Shown here in pieces: positions 25,681-40,125 of a stretch of 64,000 nucleotides of DNA. Numbering within the stretch: the first letter of the stretch is position 1; each line of letters starts with the position of its first letter. A program made the position numbers and the translations under genes. The notes beneath the pieces are model-generated. The model was not told the DNA's origin. It did not search any database and worked only from the letters and a program-made list of their open reading frames with translations. This DNA comes from Aquatica leii (Eukaryota; Arthropoda; Insecta; Coleoptera; Lampyridae): positions 229,608,532 to 229,672,531 of the forward strand of contig CM069432.1 in NCBI GenBank assembly GCA_035610365.1, read 5' to 3'.

Positions 25681-28600
25681 TAACTCTAAAAATTATTGAG
25701 AAAGTAGAATTTGAAATTCTATTAAAACCTAAGCTAAAAAGATAATAATAAAAAAAGGCAAATGTACAATTCGAAATCGAATAAGTAGACTATCCTCCAG
25801 CTCTACATCTGTGGCTGCGTACCAAACTAATACGGTTTTAGAAAAACATTTACGGTTCAACGATCAACATGATAAATCTTACATATACATACACACCGTC
25901 AATCCAGAATATTATACAGAAACTTAATATTAGTGAATCAGAATAGATTAATCCACAAAAAGGCAAAAGTACAAAAAGTGTTTTCTAGCAAACTAATAAC
26001 TAGATAGAGTTGCGGAAACCGATAAATAAATAGCGTAAACATAAACTTTCAAAATCAAAAAATAAATTAAACTTCAAAACTTTTAATGCCCCTACTTTTA
26101 GGGCCAAGTACTTCAAAGCATCAACATAGTTTCCACATTCGTGCTTGTAATGGTATACTGACTTATTCAAGATCATATTGATTTCTTTTATTACTTTTGC
26201 AAGTACCATATTAAATAGTGTTTCCAATCTTCATAAAATCTTAATAACTGAGCGAATTTCTTAAGTACTAGATAGGCCTAGTTTTTCTCACTCAATATTT
26301 TATAGTTTTTGACATTTTAGAAACCATGAAATCCTCAAGACTCTAGGACAACCTGACATGATATCCATCTAATATTACCTTTTTCACAAGAAAATGCGAA
26401 CCAATTAGGAAATGACGTTATTGTGAGAATATTGTACAAGTATAATGTCGTACCTTGCATTACTAGTTCTTATATTTTTTATGCTGCTTTTATATTTAAT
26501 TTATTCAGTTCAATATTTAAGCTTGTGTGTTTCGTTTTTAGTTTGTTCTCAATCTTATAACATTCTCAAAACTTGCCAGCGATCACAAACACCCTTTATA
26601 CTTTTTTAACTTTGTATTATGTTAGGTGTGTAAGCACAATTCAGACACTTAAACCTAAAAAAATTAGGTTTAATCTGCCAGACTTTTATTTATAAAACAG
26701 TGTGTGTATTTTTATTTCAGAACGGTTTCTTCAAAAAAACAAATCTGCTTTAAAGCTACACTTTCAAAAAGCTTGAAAAACTGAAATTGTCTCAGCACAT
26801 TACCTACTAAAGACACGCACATACTTAAACGAAATTAATTTTTAGAACTAAGGTAGTACGTTATTAATTTTTTCTAAGAGAGTTATTAATCTTTATCAAT
26901 CATGATCTTATATATTTTAATTCACTGTACTGAAAAAAAATACGCACAAACGTAAAAATATATTACAACATGAAAAAAGGCAGATCAATAAAAGCATAAT
27001 TAAAAACCGAAAATCTTTAGTACTATATTAAAAAAAGTTTTATATACTTAGCCACAAAGTTCTCTTTTACCATTAATGTTAAACTACTAAATGAATATAT
27101 TCAAATGTGAATAACCCAAAACAAAAAAGAAATTTAAAAAAATACACAATGGATCGTCGCGAGAAGTTGATATAATACGATCTTACGCAATAAAACAATA
27201 AAAACAAAGAACTTGAAAAACATTAATTAATAATTGAAAATTTAAAAAAACAGTCTTTTATATGCAAATTGTCGGCGAATTCGTATGCATCGCGGATAGT
27301 AGAATTGCTTTATTTCCACACTTTAAAATTTTAATCACGAGTCTACGAGCAACGAAATTAAATTAATAATTAAAAAGAACACAAATCACATTCAAGTAAA
27401 AACGCAAAAGCTGCAAAAACAGTTACAAAAGTACAGGAAATGCAGCGGAAATATGGAGAACAACTCATGTTTAATAATAAGCGATTCGCATCAATCATAT
27501 TTATTGATTTATTCAAAAGTCAATTAACCGCGCAGAGTTGATTATGTTTTCATGTATTAGTTTTTGGCTAATAGGATACTTAATTATAAACAAATTCAAA
27601 TAAGTAAACCTAAAGTGTGAAAGTCGTACTTACTTGAAAAATTAGACTCAAGAGGAGCGTATTTAGAAGTAATTACAAAAATAAAGACAGTTCATAAGAC
27701 AAACAAAGCAAAAAACAGTAATAACGAAAAGTAAGCATTAACTTTATTTAGAAGAATATTAAACTTGTATATGCGAATTAATGACCGGTTAAAGTGTCTG
27801 TTATATTTAAGGTTAATGCTCAGTTACGGTCGGTAGTCTGCAACCAATTACGGCACGCGTCAGCGGTTACACTTTGCCTATTACTAAATTGCCACTTGAT
27901 GATACTGACAAAACCTTCAAATCAGTTTGTTTTTAATAGCCTCCTAACAAACATTCAATCTAAATTTGTTTTAATATTAAAATACAATTTTATTATAAAA
28001 CGAAGGAATCCATTTCCGGTTCCTAAACTGAATTATAATAACATCTTGCCCGTGATTGATTTCCTTCATAATAATTACAATCTAATTGATCGTTAATGTA
28101 ATTAATAATGTAATCGCCTTTTGATTATAGACATTAAAAGATTTAATACAAGATTAATATGTAAACTTAAAAAAATTAGACAAACTATGATTGTACGAAA
28201 GTTAGATATTGTACAATAAAGTTAACAGAATCGAAGAGACAAAAATAGTTTATGTGATTATTTGAAAAACGAATCTTTGTAAAAGACGAATTATAAGTAA
28301 ACTACTCTATCGAGTAATTCGATTGGCAAACTTTTTAAGACTTACGATTAGTTTCATGTCAACATCAATTACGCTCATTTATCTTTGAATATCCTTGAAA
28401 GAGTAATTTTTTGAAATGGTCTAATCTATTTCGCCAAACTTTAAGAATATTGTTCTTTTTATAATCCTAACTAAATCATACGACATTTCAAACTAAAAAT
28501 ATGTTACTTATATATCTTATACCTTAAAAAAATATTTCTTTCTTGTGCAGATGTATAAAATTGGGTTCGTATGCAAATCTAATTTACGTCGTAAAAATTG

Positions 28601-31600
28601 ATGAAGGAAATTATACACCAAGTAATTGGCGACTTTATGTAAATTTAGAATCAGTTACGTTTGCTCGTGTTAAAATAAAATTACCGAAGCATTACCATTT
28701 TCGTCGGCTAATACTTGAACCATTAAAAAAATGAAATTTTCATAAGGTTGAATTTGTGACGAAATTAAGCTCCAATTTTTCTCCCGTGTAATTCTATTTA
28801 TGAATATGTTAGTGGCGTAGCTTTACATAAGCGATCGTCGTGATGCTTCATTTATACACTATTTGTTCACAGACCACAATTCACATCCTAACAGTGTATA
28901 CAGGGTTCGTTTTTTTCACATTTTTTTGAGTATTTTAGCAATGTCATCCTACATCAAGTTTATCGTAAGCAAAGACAAAATCATATGTACACACAACCGC
29001 TTACACAAAAAAATCATACTATACAAACGAAAAGCGTTTACTTTCCAAACTAACCTAGACAATTTTTAAAAACTTTTCTTCAACGAAAAAACCGTAACCT
29101 AAAATAAACGTCCTAATACGATGGAGAATAATAAAAATTATATATCTGATGACGATTTATACTTTGAGCAAGATACTGCGTTAGTCTGTTATTCAAAAAC
29201 GTCTATATTAGTTACTAACTCCAAAATTATAATCAATATAATTACGTAATCAATCACCGTCTAATTAACAGATAATGACGTTAAATTATGTTTTTCGCCG
29301 ATCAAAAATTATTACATAAATAATATATGATCTGAAATTAATGATTGTTAAAGTTGATCTGTTAAGCACATCTGCAGCTTGAGCACTAAAACTGAAAATT
29401 ATAGTGAGTTAAAAATCCGATTTAATAGAAATCAAATAAAAATCCTCTACATGAAACTAACATAAATTTCATCGACAAATACCGTCGTAAATAAGAAAAC
29501 GAAAAGTAAATAAACAAGTATAAAGGTATAGACATAAAATATGCATGCATACATTGGGCCTAAAAATTTATAAAACGTAAACTGTTTTATAAGCTAATAA
29601 TCAGTAGTAAAAGTAACATTTTGAACATTGAACACATTTTGACATTAGTGAGTTCTATCGCAATATAGTACTGATTTCTTTCGTTGTATTACTGCTTTGT
29701 CTAACACAAGAATAAAAGCATTTACATTTAATGCACTACACATTACCCCTAGGCGTTTACACGATAAATTGTCAGTTGCATAATTACATACTTAAAAAAC
29801 TAAATTACTAATATGTATGTATGAAATATGCTTTAGAACAAGGTTTACGCGATATTTAAGAAAGTTGAAGTAGATAAAACTATTCCGTTTGTAAGTGGTG
29901 TCAAAATTTTTAGGGCAAGCAGTATTTGTATTAGAAAAAAAGAAAAAAATCAACTTCTCTTAGTGTAAAAAATAATTATAAACAAGAAGTAATTCAATAT
30001 GTGATGCGACAATGCTTAATGGTGACAAAACTTAAACTATTAAGAAGTATGAAGTGCGTGTGTATGCGAAAGTCCTATTCCTATTAAAACAATAAATTGA
30101 AATAAACATCTCAAAAGTACAATGAACGCAATTCACTTTTGAATTTCACTTCACGCTAAAAACACACGAAGCTGAAGTACATGTTTTTATTATTTGTTCT
30201 GGAAATTACAATATTCAAAATGAGACCGACTTCCACAGATGTCATATCCTAACAAGGCAGTCCCCTTGGTTTCGCATGCATCTCTTTTGCTCGAAAGACA
30301 AAGCAGACTTCTCCTCCAACCACATGCAATTTATAATAAACGACTTTAATTCCATGTTACAAATGAGATCACGTTTTCTCTTCTCATATTCGTTCCCGTT
30401 GTAATTTTGCAGTTTTTTGCTGGTGGTTGTAAAAAATCTTGAATTTTATTTTTTATTAAGTATATATTAATAATCACAATGTATCTATAATGCGAATCTG
30501 TAAAATTTAGCGACCATCAAGCTAAAATAAATTGTTCTGTCAATGTTATAAACTTTAGTTAATATCGAATACAGGAGAAAAAGAGACATGAAGAATTACC
30601 GATATTAGTAATATATCGGAACTTTGTCTGCAGTTGCCAACTTATTATCTATTTGTTGATGCAGAGCACGCGTTTTTGATGGCAGTAAAAGTTATGGGTA
30701 AGTGACAAAGCAGACGACAGTCAACACATCGGTAGCACGTGAGCGTCCATATTATTTTAAAAGAAAAAAAATATATGTACGTATAAAATATATAATTGAT
30801 GACAAAAATAAAATATGCAATGTTTAATTAAATTAAAAGCTGTACATATTTACACACCTAAAACGTTTACTAATTAAAAACGATACCGCTGTACCGTAAA
30901 TATTTTTCCTGCATATTATATTTTCTTTCCTAAAAAGAATCGTCACACATTTTCAGCAAATTGTATATCAAATATTAAATGGAAAAAGTTTACCGACTTC
31001 AATAAACGCCCTCGACATCTTTTTGTTTCTTCATGAAAAGTAGAAAAGTTTGTATAAGGTATAACTGTACGAGAATTTCAAGTTCGAGTCTTATAAATTT
31101 AAGCGAATTTGTAGATTTTTATCTACAAATTAAGATCTCATGACAAAAAAAACAAACAAATAATTAAATTAAGTTTATAGCTTTACGTTTAATTCCTAAA
31201 TAAACATAAAACAATATTCAATTTTACCTATACTTATCTCTATTATAAAATACTTGATTGTAAAATGACGTAAAAAACATTTAATCGAATGTGTACGGTT
31301 AAAGAAAATTTCTGGTATTTAGTTAAATCTAAAAACTTGTAGCCCATAGCGTGTTAACTGCCTGATTACTTCTGTTTTAATATTTGGCTGTAAATAATCT
31401 CTTAATCAGGGGGAAAATCAATTTTTGCAATGCTATGACTATAAAGCATAAAGATGTTTAAGTTGTTGTCTTTTATGCTAATAATTAAATTGATCAACTA
31501 CGTAATATTTATTTTTAAAATGTGTTCCTAAACTAGTGATGTGCCCAGAGTTACAATAAACTAAAAGAACTTTTTCTTCTAAAGCAATGTCCACCTTCCA

Positions 31601-32472
31601 AACCGATTTTTAGCCACTCCGCGATTAAGATACTCTGTGTATTCCAGATACGACACTACACTTTTTGTGACCAAAGAATTTTTTCTTTTAAATTCTTACA
31701 AACCGAGAAAAGTTTTTCTACGTCCCCTTAATTTAATAGATAAGTCAAGAGTCAGCTTTACTTCTGCTTTACGACGCTATAAAACAGCACTTCTTACAGT
31801 GCAAAAAAGTCTTACTGAATTCAAAAAACTTGCCTGTGATGTGTTAAAAGTAAACTTTTGTCTCCAAAGCGATTCAGCGCCAATGAGAAGCTGTCAGTAA
31901 TAAATGATATTCTTATTCTTATCGTATCCTCCAAATTTTACCCTCCATCAAGCAGAAACTATTTCCATTGCATTGATAAATCTATTCAACATTGGTGAAA
32001 GGACCTTACTACTACTGTATGTTGTAATCTATTGTTTTTGATTGCGTTAAATTGCAAGCAAGCAAAATGCGTAGTTCGCCACTGAACTGTTCAACTATAT
32101 CAGTATTTCTTCGAAAACGGTTAATAAAACCAGTTAAATGTATTTATGTATGTATTTATAAAAATAAAAAAACGAAAACAAATCAATACTATTTTATTTC
32201 AAATTTATTAAATGATTTGAAGGTCATTGCTTTGTTATTCAATAATTGAAAAAATGTAGGTAAATAAATACTTGAAATAGTTGAATAGTTGTGACTATGA
32301 ATGTTGCCAAACTAGCGCAATCAAAAACGCTTGAAACTGTACTTCCTATGATTATATTCAACCTTTCGGCAAACGCTTATAAAAAGTACAACTATTTTCT
32401 AAAATACGTTCTTAATTTACAAGCACGAAGATTGAGGATTTAAGCATCTCTTCTTTGTCCCTTTATGTTTAA
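25681..32472. other. Long AT-rich stretch to the contig end, no supported gene
   Basis: No known family is recognised over 6.8 kb. Open frames at 26000-26227 (minus), 27794-28096 (plus) and 31637-31900 (plus) show no motifs. A 63-codon plus ORF (28543-28734) follows an acceptor-like TTCTTGTGCAG and has ordinary composition, but I cannot identify it. A less AT-rich patch at about 30200-30430 could be an untranslated exon or regulatory DNA; there is nothing firm. Confidence 0.5.
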
Positions 32473-32572
32473 NNNNNNNNNNNNNNNNNNNNNNNNNNNN
32501 NNNNNNNNNNNNNNNNNNNNNNNNNNNNNNNNNNNNNNNNNNNNNNNNNNNNNNNNNNNNNNNNNNNNNNNN
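32473..32572. other. Assembly gap of exactly 100 N
   Basis: One hundred consecutive N, the usual placeholder for a scaffold join of unknown size. Order, orientation and distance of the two flanking contigs are inferred by the assembler, not read directly. Confidence 0.99.
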
Positions 32573-34875
32573 ATATTTCATTTCACTGAAAAAATGACAT
32601 TTAAAAACATTTTAAGCTTGCCTAAAATTCTCAATTCTTACCATTAAAACAAACGCTATCTTTATACAGTTTTCAAAATGCGATAGACATCAAACGTAAG
32701 AATATAACGTTATCGAGGCTACTACTTTATTTTTTAAAATTAATCTTACGTTAAAACCAGAATTGAAAACGTATAAAATACAAGTATAATTAAACTTATA
32801 ATAAACAAACGCTTTTCTTAAATCTTGAAGATAAGGATTTAAGTGCTTCTCCGGAATCTCCACAAAACAAACATTTAAAAAATTTACATTGGTCTCTCAC
32901 AGTCAATGTTTTAACGTTTTACCTATAGGTAAAAGTACAAAATGATGTGATAATTTATTTAAATGATAAGATTATTACAAGAATTTTCTGATTTGTAAAT
33001 AAATAATATTATGAACACAAGATTTATTTGAATGTAATGCACATTTAGTAGAGATTCACCAGCCAAGTATCTTGACGTGAAACGTAAAAGCTTGGTTTGG
33101 GCTTGAAAGTTTAGCTTTATAAAAATTAAAGCTTGACTTGGCTTGATGTTTGTGAACACAGGTTTGTCTTGGTTTTCAAGTTTTAACAAGCTTTCAAGCC
33201 TTTTCAAAGTTTCTTTTGATCCTTCCGCAAAAGTAGTCTATGACTTTGGAACACGTACCCCGCACGTGTTACAGTTCGCCGATACTAGCATAGATTACTT
33301 TATAACTTCAAACAGAAGTGAAGGGACAACGCGTCTGTAGGTGGGAGTAATAAAAATATTAATAAATAAACCCAAACTCATAGTTACATTTACTTAATTA
33401 TCTAATTTTTAATATGATAATAAGGAATACACAACACGTGTGATAGGTAGGGTACTAAGCCCAAAATAATGCTCTTACAGAATATTCACAATGAGAGGTT
33501 TGAATGTGTACTCTTGATAACGCGTTCCGGCTTGACTTCTGATTGATCCCGAGTCACGAGATAACCTAGTAGGTATACACCGTGTTTCTGATAAACCACT
33601 ACAAAGGAAAAGTGGTGTTTTTTCTATAAACCTTTGGTCTAAAGTGGCCCATTTTGGAGATATTTGCAATCAGTTTTCAGGCCGGTTTTGTCTATTTAAA
33701 TATGTAAGTGGACGTAGAGATGGACTTCTGATTTCAACTAGGTGATAAATGATGTGCGCTCCGTATCTTAAAACATCTTTACGTATTGCGTTAATTAATG
33801 TTCTCTTTAATTTTGACTCGTCTACAAAATAAATTGTTAGTAAAATAATTACAGCAGATACCAATCCTTATTTCTTTGTATTTACACTGACCTAACTTAA
33901 CAAAATGTACTTTGTTCTCGATCATGCTTATCTGCGGTTGTAACCAAAACAAGGCTTGAGCTAAATAAACAAAAAACGTTGCAATGTAAGAAGTATACAT
34001 TCTAAATTCAGCTACCTTGTTTATTACTCAAATGTTGTTTAAAAATCTGTTCTGTTTCAAAGTTTTTTTGAGAATATTTTTAATTTGTAATAAACTTTTG
34101 TAAAGAATCTTTTAAATAACAAGTAAGTAGAATGTATTGGGAAAAAATCATAATTACGTAGTTTAAAGTGGCAGCAAAGTAGCCCCGTGTATAGCAACTT
34201 TGACAACCTTTCAAAAACTAAAAACAAAATTTTTTTATTTGAATAGAAAGTCAGTTAGTCAATAGAAAAAAATTAGTAATTTTCTCATTTAGTACGATAA
34301 AAACTCAACAAACCATGCAAAGTAACCCCAGTTAACGGTGACAATTTTTATATCCTATTTCCCTTCAATAAAAAAGTACATATAATGGCTTCTATCCAGC
34401 AATGCATATGGAAATTTAAAGCATTTTATTAAGCTAGGAAAATTATTATGGGCCATTTCGAGATCAAACTAAAATTATTTAGGCTGCAAAATTAAAACAT
34501 GGGCTATTCAGTTAAAATTTGTTGACACGTACCTCCATTAACTTTTTGGAAACTGCGTGTGAGCTTATTCCATCCAATAATGATTACATCTGCTCCAGTA
34601 TCTCCACAATTTTGTATATGTGCTTTGCAATTTAGCAAAAAATAACCCCATCAGAAAACACGATATTATCAGTTGAAGTTTGGATCCAACATTTATTCGA
34701 TACATAATTTCTTCATATAATTCTAATCTTCTGTAAAGTCATCCACATTTAAATCTTTCACCATATGTAATAACACATAAAGATGAAATCTTTGACGCTT
34801 CAAGCCTCTGCCGACATCAAGACTTGAATATACTCATGGTTACTGATAGTTGGTGTATCAAAGCCCTTAGTATAT
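32573..34875. other. AT-rich contig start; CTTG-rich repeat near 33.1 kb
   Basis: Around 33080-33210 the words GCTTG/CAAGC and CTTGG recur about ten times on both strands, giving a low-complexity, satellite-like patch. Otherwise nothing recognised. The open frames 32959-33207 (minus) and 33143-33340 (plus) are by-products of that repeat. Confidence 0.45.
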
Positions 34876-34900
34876 TAAATAAATAAATAAATAAATAAAA
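34876..34900. repeat. (TAAA)n microsatellite
   Basis: Six TAAA units in a row, followed by an imperfect continuation. Confidence 0.9.
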
Positions 34901-34951
34901 CTAATAAATAATTTTTTATCCTTTGTTGCTGTTTTTGGACTGACCCAGATT

Positions 34952-35149
34952 TTAAACGATTTTTTTATACTTTACAGTACCTGTTTTTCGTAAAGACTTT
35001 GTTTTAGTAACTGTAAGTTTGACGATTGGGTTGTAGTCAGGATACGTTGTATTAAACAAATCACGTACTTCTGCGCCATTGCGTCTTCTATCAACGTATT
35101 CTAACATCATCAAGATTTCTGTATGTTCTTTTTCTGTAAGATGATCCAT
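34952..35149 (-). pseudogene. N-terminal HTH fragment of an IS630/mariner-like transposase
   Basis: The 65-codon frame starts MDHLTEKEHTEILMMLEYVD, then EVRDLFNTTYPDYNPIVKLT and a short basic end. The pattern (T-x-K-E-x-x-E-I-L-M-M, LFN-x-x-x-P-D, then a T-V-x-K recognition helix) matches the first HTH of IS630-type insect transposases. The frame is lost after about residue 60, and no catalytic half follows downstream on the minus strand. Confidence 0.6.
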
Positions 35150-36480
35150 AATTTAACACCATCAGGTACAGTTTAAAGCTTTTGACATTCGTTAAACAAC
35201 ATCAACTAACCACATTGTTGTTTTCAGGGCTCACTAAATCATCCAGTTATCCAGTTAATTCCTACTCCCAATCTTTAATTTACAATAGCGAAAGTTATCT
35301 TTTACAGAGATCAATATGGCAAGCGGCATGTCATTGAATTATACTTGAAAATACATTTTAAACCGTATGCGATTGGCCCCCCCTTCATATAAAAAAAGTT
35401 AAGCTGTGCAGCTCCTACATATCAATTAAGAAAATAAAAAACTATGAAAATAATAGAAGGCTTTGTAAACAGCATGCATGTTAAATTTTATCGATTTAGA
35501 TTGAATAGTTTTGAAATAACAAAGGGCATGTTACATACATTTGGTACGCGCAGTATATAAGATTAAAGGTAAAAAGTATCTAACGCGAAGTTGTATGGTT
35601 GTTTGCAGTAAATACCTGGTTTTGTCATACTAAGTTATCTTTCCTCTTTATGGTAGTTGCATATCGACATCAACAAAATTCTCGGAAGTTGTTGGTATAC
35701 AGCTTTGGTGGATGCTGCTTACAATCTTAACAGTCTTTAGATTAAATGAAGCAGTAATTCTTCAGAGTGTTACCAAAAATATGAATTTTCAAAAATCTAT
35801 TAGAATCCCAAATACTTTTCCAGGCCGAATTAGGACAAAAAGTGTATCATTAATGAACTTTATGAAGCGAGCAGCGATTATTCTTTAATGAATGATTGCA
35901 GGTTCCAGTGCTTAGAAAAAATCTCTGGAAAGTGCTAGCAGCCTGGTATCTTCACTACTAACCAAAACAGCAGTACAGCATTCTCTTAAAAACAGCCATC
36001 AGGATTCCCCAAAAATATAGTACGGAAACAGAAAGAATCCGCATGATTGGTTTTTTGAAAAGCATAAAGGAATAAACCGATTCTACCCCCTTAGATTCAG
36101 GTTTTCAACGCAATATAGAGAAACATCTCAACCATCGATCTAAGGTAATAATATACCCACTCAGGAAGAAACTATTAAAAATGTATCCAGTCAAAGTCAC
36201 AATAAAAGATAGATCCAACTATTTCAATTTAGATAAAATTTTGCACATTTTGTTCATATTTTTAATCACCAGAATAAGAAAAATAGAGACAGCGCAGGCC
36301 AATGGCTACACACGAGATTTGCAGAAAACCAGTTTTGGTAGAAAACGTAAGAGCGCGATTAAAATCTAAATTCTTACTAATGGCGCGCTAATAAATATTC
36401 AACACAAAGTCTTTACAGGCTTGTTTTTACGGTCTAAACAATACTATGCCTTTTTCCTTATTAGGTTAGGTCAAATGGTT
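35150..36480. other. No recognised feature
   Basis: Mixed AT-rich DNA. An ORF at 36181-36369 (plus) is unassigned. Some of this may be an unrecognisable 5' part (LTR or gag) of the adjoining gypsy relic. Confidence 0.45.
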
Positions 36481-36989
36481 TAAAACACAGGGTCTAAAAC
36501 ATTGCTTTCTGGTTAGTCGCTAGAAAGGTTATTAAGTAAGGATGGTATCTCATACACTAAAGAAAATTTACTTTATGACATTTGGCCGATAGAGGCTAAA
36601 AGTGACGTAGAAGAATATATCTTCGAAGTGGATGTTATGCCACTGCAACACAAGACAATTCTACGTTTCTGTGCACAGATCATATAGGCCATCAGGCATT
36701 ACTGGGGAATCGAGTTCATTCGTGATGTCAGCATAATCATAGACATGCCCAATGCTGGAAATGTTATTTTCCGCCTCATGCGTTTGCTTTTGCAGAAGAC
36801 ATATACTACTACGAAATGATGTCTAACCCCGAAAAAACGAAAACAGTTAAGGAGAATGCGCTTTTTGTCAGATTTTGTATCGAACTTTGAAAAACTCTGC
36901 GCAGACGACACCATACACAGAGCACTCAATTTATCTTATTGGATACAAAACTCTGATTTACGAGAATTGCCTCTATACTTAGAGAATAC

Positions 36990-38250
36990 TCCACCAGGAC
37001 AGAATTACTTACATCATACCACCCTTACAGTTGTCCTGGTCCCAAGAGAGAATATAGTATGCGTCAGGCAGTTGATTACAGGGCATTGAATGTCATCAGG
37101 CGCGCAGATATATATCGATGATATCCTTTATACAGCAACAATAAAACCAATTTTGTATCTGCGTTACACCCTAAAATGGCTAAATTATAAAGTGATAACC
37201 GCGTTTATCACTCCGTTTCAACACATTCAGATACTTACACATGTGCCTTTTGGTGCCAAGGAATGCCGCATCAACCTTCCAGAGGCTAATGAACGAATTA
37301 CGATATGAGTTGCAAGACATCCTCTACTTGCCTACTTGGATGATCTGAGTGTAATTTTTACCACAGTTCCGAACGTTCAGCTTATCTAAGTCACTCTTAA
37401 CCAGAAAAATGTATTCATTCTGTTGTCAAGAAGTACACTACTACTACTACATGCTCGCCACCAGGCAATATGAGAGAACTTATCAATTTTCTACAAACCT
37501 GTTCATGGTTTCGACGGTTTATCGAGAACTTGCTCGCTAAGTATCAAAACCAGTGTCCCCACCTTAGAAAAAGAAAAACACTAAATAGTCATAGGAACCT
37601 AAAGAAACCGAACCTTTTATCAAATTAAATTATTTGTTATGTGCAGCCTTCAATTCTCCGGCAAACTGAATGTTGGCTCCATTATATACTACGAGCAGAT
37701 GCAAGTAACGCACGCTCTTGGAGTATGCTCTTCTCCAAGGGGAGGGTAGAAACGAACGACCAATAAAATACGTGTCTAGGTTGCTCAATTCATGGCCTCT
37801 AGTTACAATAGAAACGAACGTGAAGCACTCGTTGTTGATTAGGTCGGTTCAAAAGTTATTAAAGTGTCCTTCAAATCTACCACCTGGACGTTTGCTTAGG
37901 TCGACACTCCAACTAATGTATTTCGACCAGAATTTATTATATTACTGGCAAGAAGAAGTGTCTTATAAACACGTTACTCGACCATCACGGGAATAACTCC
38001 GAGGAAATAATAGAAGTCAACCTAGTAACAGTCAGTTTCCCTACACACTACGCTTGTGCCAGTCAAGATCAGGACTGAGCAAGTAAACGATCCTGATATA
38101 GAAAAGATCATTTTTTGCTTGGAGGATGCTTTAAGTAAGCCGACATTGACTTAAAGGAAATGGTTCGAAAAAGGCTATATTACTGACAAATTGGGTGCTG
38201 TACCGATACACTCCCAAGATCGACGAGGAAGAACCACGATTAAATGGCTT
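36990..38250 (+). pseudogene. gypsy relic 1: RT and RNase H
   Basis: The RT begins near SPYSCPGPKRE and RQAVDYRALNVI (36995-37095), followed by an IDDIL word (the conserved segment before the palm). The catalytic YLDD occurs in LAYLDDLSVIF near 37327-37360. A connection motif ELINFLQTCSWFRRFIENL lies near 37475-37535. RNase H traces are ADASN (about 37697), ALLQGEGRNERPIKYVSRLL (37725-37790) and LPPGRLLRSTLQL (about 37880-37915). Then comes NWVLYRYTPKIDEEEPR (about 38196-38240), the usual lead into the integrase. Frame changes occur every 100-200 bp. I describe it only as broken segments. Confidence 0.78.
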
Positions 38251-38589
38251 CTAAAACTAGGATAACATTAGGAATATGTTTACAATAAAAATATCAAAAA
38301 TTACAAAACCCGTTTCGACAATGCAGTAGGGAACCAAATTGACATGAGTCAATGGCACACCCCAACCTACCTTTTTCATATCCGGCTACCTCAACCCCAA
38401 AAATGTAAATTGTAAGTTAGAAATAATCTGCAAATAATGAAGTTTCGAAAAAATGCATTAGCGTTTTAAAACGACACTATTTGGCAAATCTTATTTAAGA
38501 AGAAAAGTACATACAAGAAAATGGTCATCGATTTTTATAAACAGAAAAATAGTCAAAATTCAACTTTTTATCTCATTTTTTTGGAGATG

Positions 38590-39061
38590 TCACACGAGTG
38601 ATGGAACGACAAACATCCGGTGCTGTAGAATCTTCTCGATCTTCCTGGATAAGTATTCATCTAGCAGCTGTCTTTCCACAGTGTAATGCGGTGGAGCACC
38701 ATGCAGTTGAAGAGATAAAGCCAGATTTGCATCTAATCGCGGCTCGCCATCAATTTGATCTTCCAAAGTTTGCACGATCAACGACTAGATTGTTTTCAAA
38801 CGGAATTCACAAAGTCTTTTATCTTCTAGAGTCCCACTCAGAGCATTTACTTTCATGGATGTCAGATGCCATGATCCTCTCGTACCAATAAATACGCAGA
38901 TTTTCAGTATCCCAAACACGTAATTTTGTTTGTGCTTGCTGGAACCAGCGACGGAATTTCCGCACAAGAAGTCGCACGGCAAACATCAGCGGTAACATTT
39001 TTATCCACATGCCTTGCGTTCGAACGCAGTAGCTGCCCATCAAAGAAGATCGATTTTTCAT
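38590..39061 (-). pseudogene. IS630-like transposase fragment inside gypsy relic 1
   Basis: On the minus strand, LRVWDTENLRIYWYERIM (about 38950-38890) matches the N-x-R-V-W-x-x-E-N-P... segment that follows the first catalytic Asp in IS630-type transposases. After a frame change, LSLQLHGAPPHYTVERQLL (about 38720-38660) is the QxDGAPPH block with the Asp replaced by His. The SPDLxPxDFF end is missing or unrecognisable. The interruption of the gypsy integrase on the opposite strand suggests that it inserted later. Confidence 0.6.
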
Positions 39062-39689
39062 TTGCGTAAAAATAGAATTATTTCAATCATTCAGCAACTG
39101 GGTATACCATTTTTACGAATTTTTTCAAAAACCCAGTTCGTATAACATTTTACAATGAAATACTTTAAAGTCAAAATAAATACGTCTTCCAGGTTTTTAG
39201 ACAGTGTCATTGTAAGCAGAAGTTCCCGGCGTTTGCCACACTTTCATAAGGGACTTGTCAGAGCGTGAGAGAAAAATCAGAAAAACTCAACAAGCAAAGA
39301 GTCATTAATCAACATGTGAAGCAATGCCAGATTCTATACTACATAGAAATGACTTAAGAAGTACTCTCCGTAATATAAAGAAAGGGCAAATATCGTCGTG
39401 GCTTATTAAGCGCGACTCTGATTGGTTTACAGTCGAAAAGGGCGTATTTTCGATAAAGGCCAATGACCAGGAACCAAGGAGAAGATGTAAACTCAAAAAC
39501 CATGATCTGAAATAAAGTTATTGAGGTGTTACCGAAAATGCTACTCAAAATCTATATTATGACCTGTAGTACAATAATGTTCAGCAACCGCAGACCAAAA
39601 AATATGTATATTCCTTATACAGCAATCATGACTGAAATGCGTCTGTACCTAATGACGGAACGACCGAATTTTGCAATGTAAACTAAACC

Positions 39690-40125
39690 ACATAAACAAG
39701 GAACCCCGTATCTACAAAGCACTTCGTAGTGCACTAAGTGAGGCTCATGATAACACAAAAATATTTCAATGCCGCAAAATACAATACAAAGACTCCCTTC
39801 AGCACAGTCCTAAAGAGTTTAAAATTCACGATCAAGTGCTAATAAATACTTACATTTTATGTGATTCCTAATAAAGCTCAAACTTCTAAATTCGCACCCC
39901 GCTACGGTGGGCATTACCGAATACACAGAGTAGTGTCTCCTACCACATATGAATTTTCGACGCTTGGAGATACTGCTGATACTATTTCCACTACTGAACC
40001 AATGCGAAAACGACCACGTAACCCAGTACCTTTGGCTGACAGTACTGACCTGCTAACCGAATCAGAAGAAAACGATCTACTAAAGATATAGGAAGTACTA
40101 CCGAGGGTCGCCCTCGAAGAACAGT
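39690..40125 (+). pseudogene. gypsy relic 1: integrase C-terminus
   Basis: First a segment with ALSEAHDNTKIFQ and SPKEFKIHDQVLINTYIL (about 39735-39860). Then, after a slip, NKAQTSKFAPRYGGHYRIHR, VVSPTTYEF and MRKRPRNPVP (39863-40045). K-x-x-P-R-x-x-G-x-Y-R-I is the GPY/F-like end of Ty3/gypsy integrases. The acidic tail SDLLTESEENDLL-type end follows before a stop at about 40090. Confidence 0.75.
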
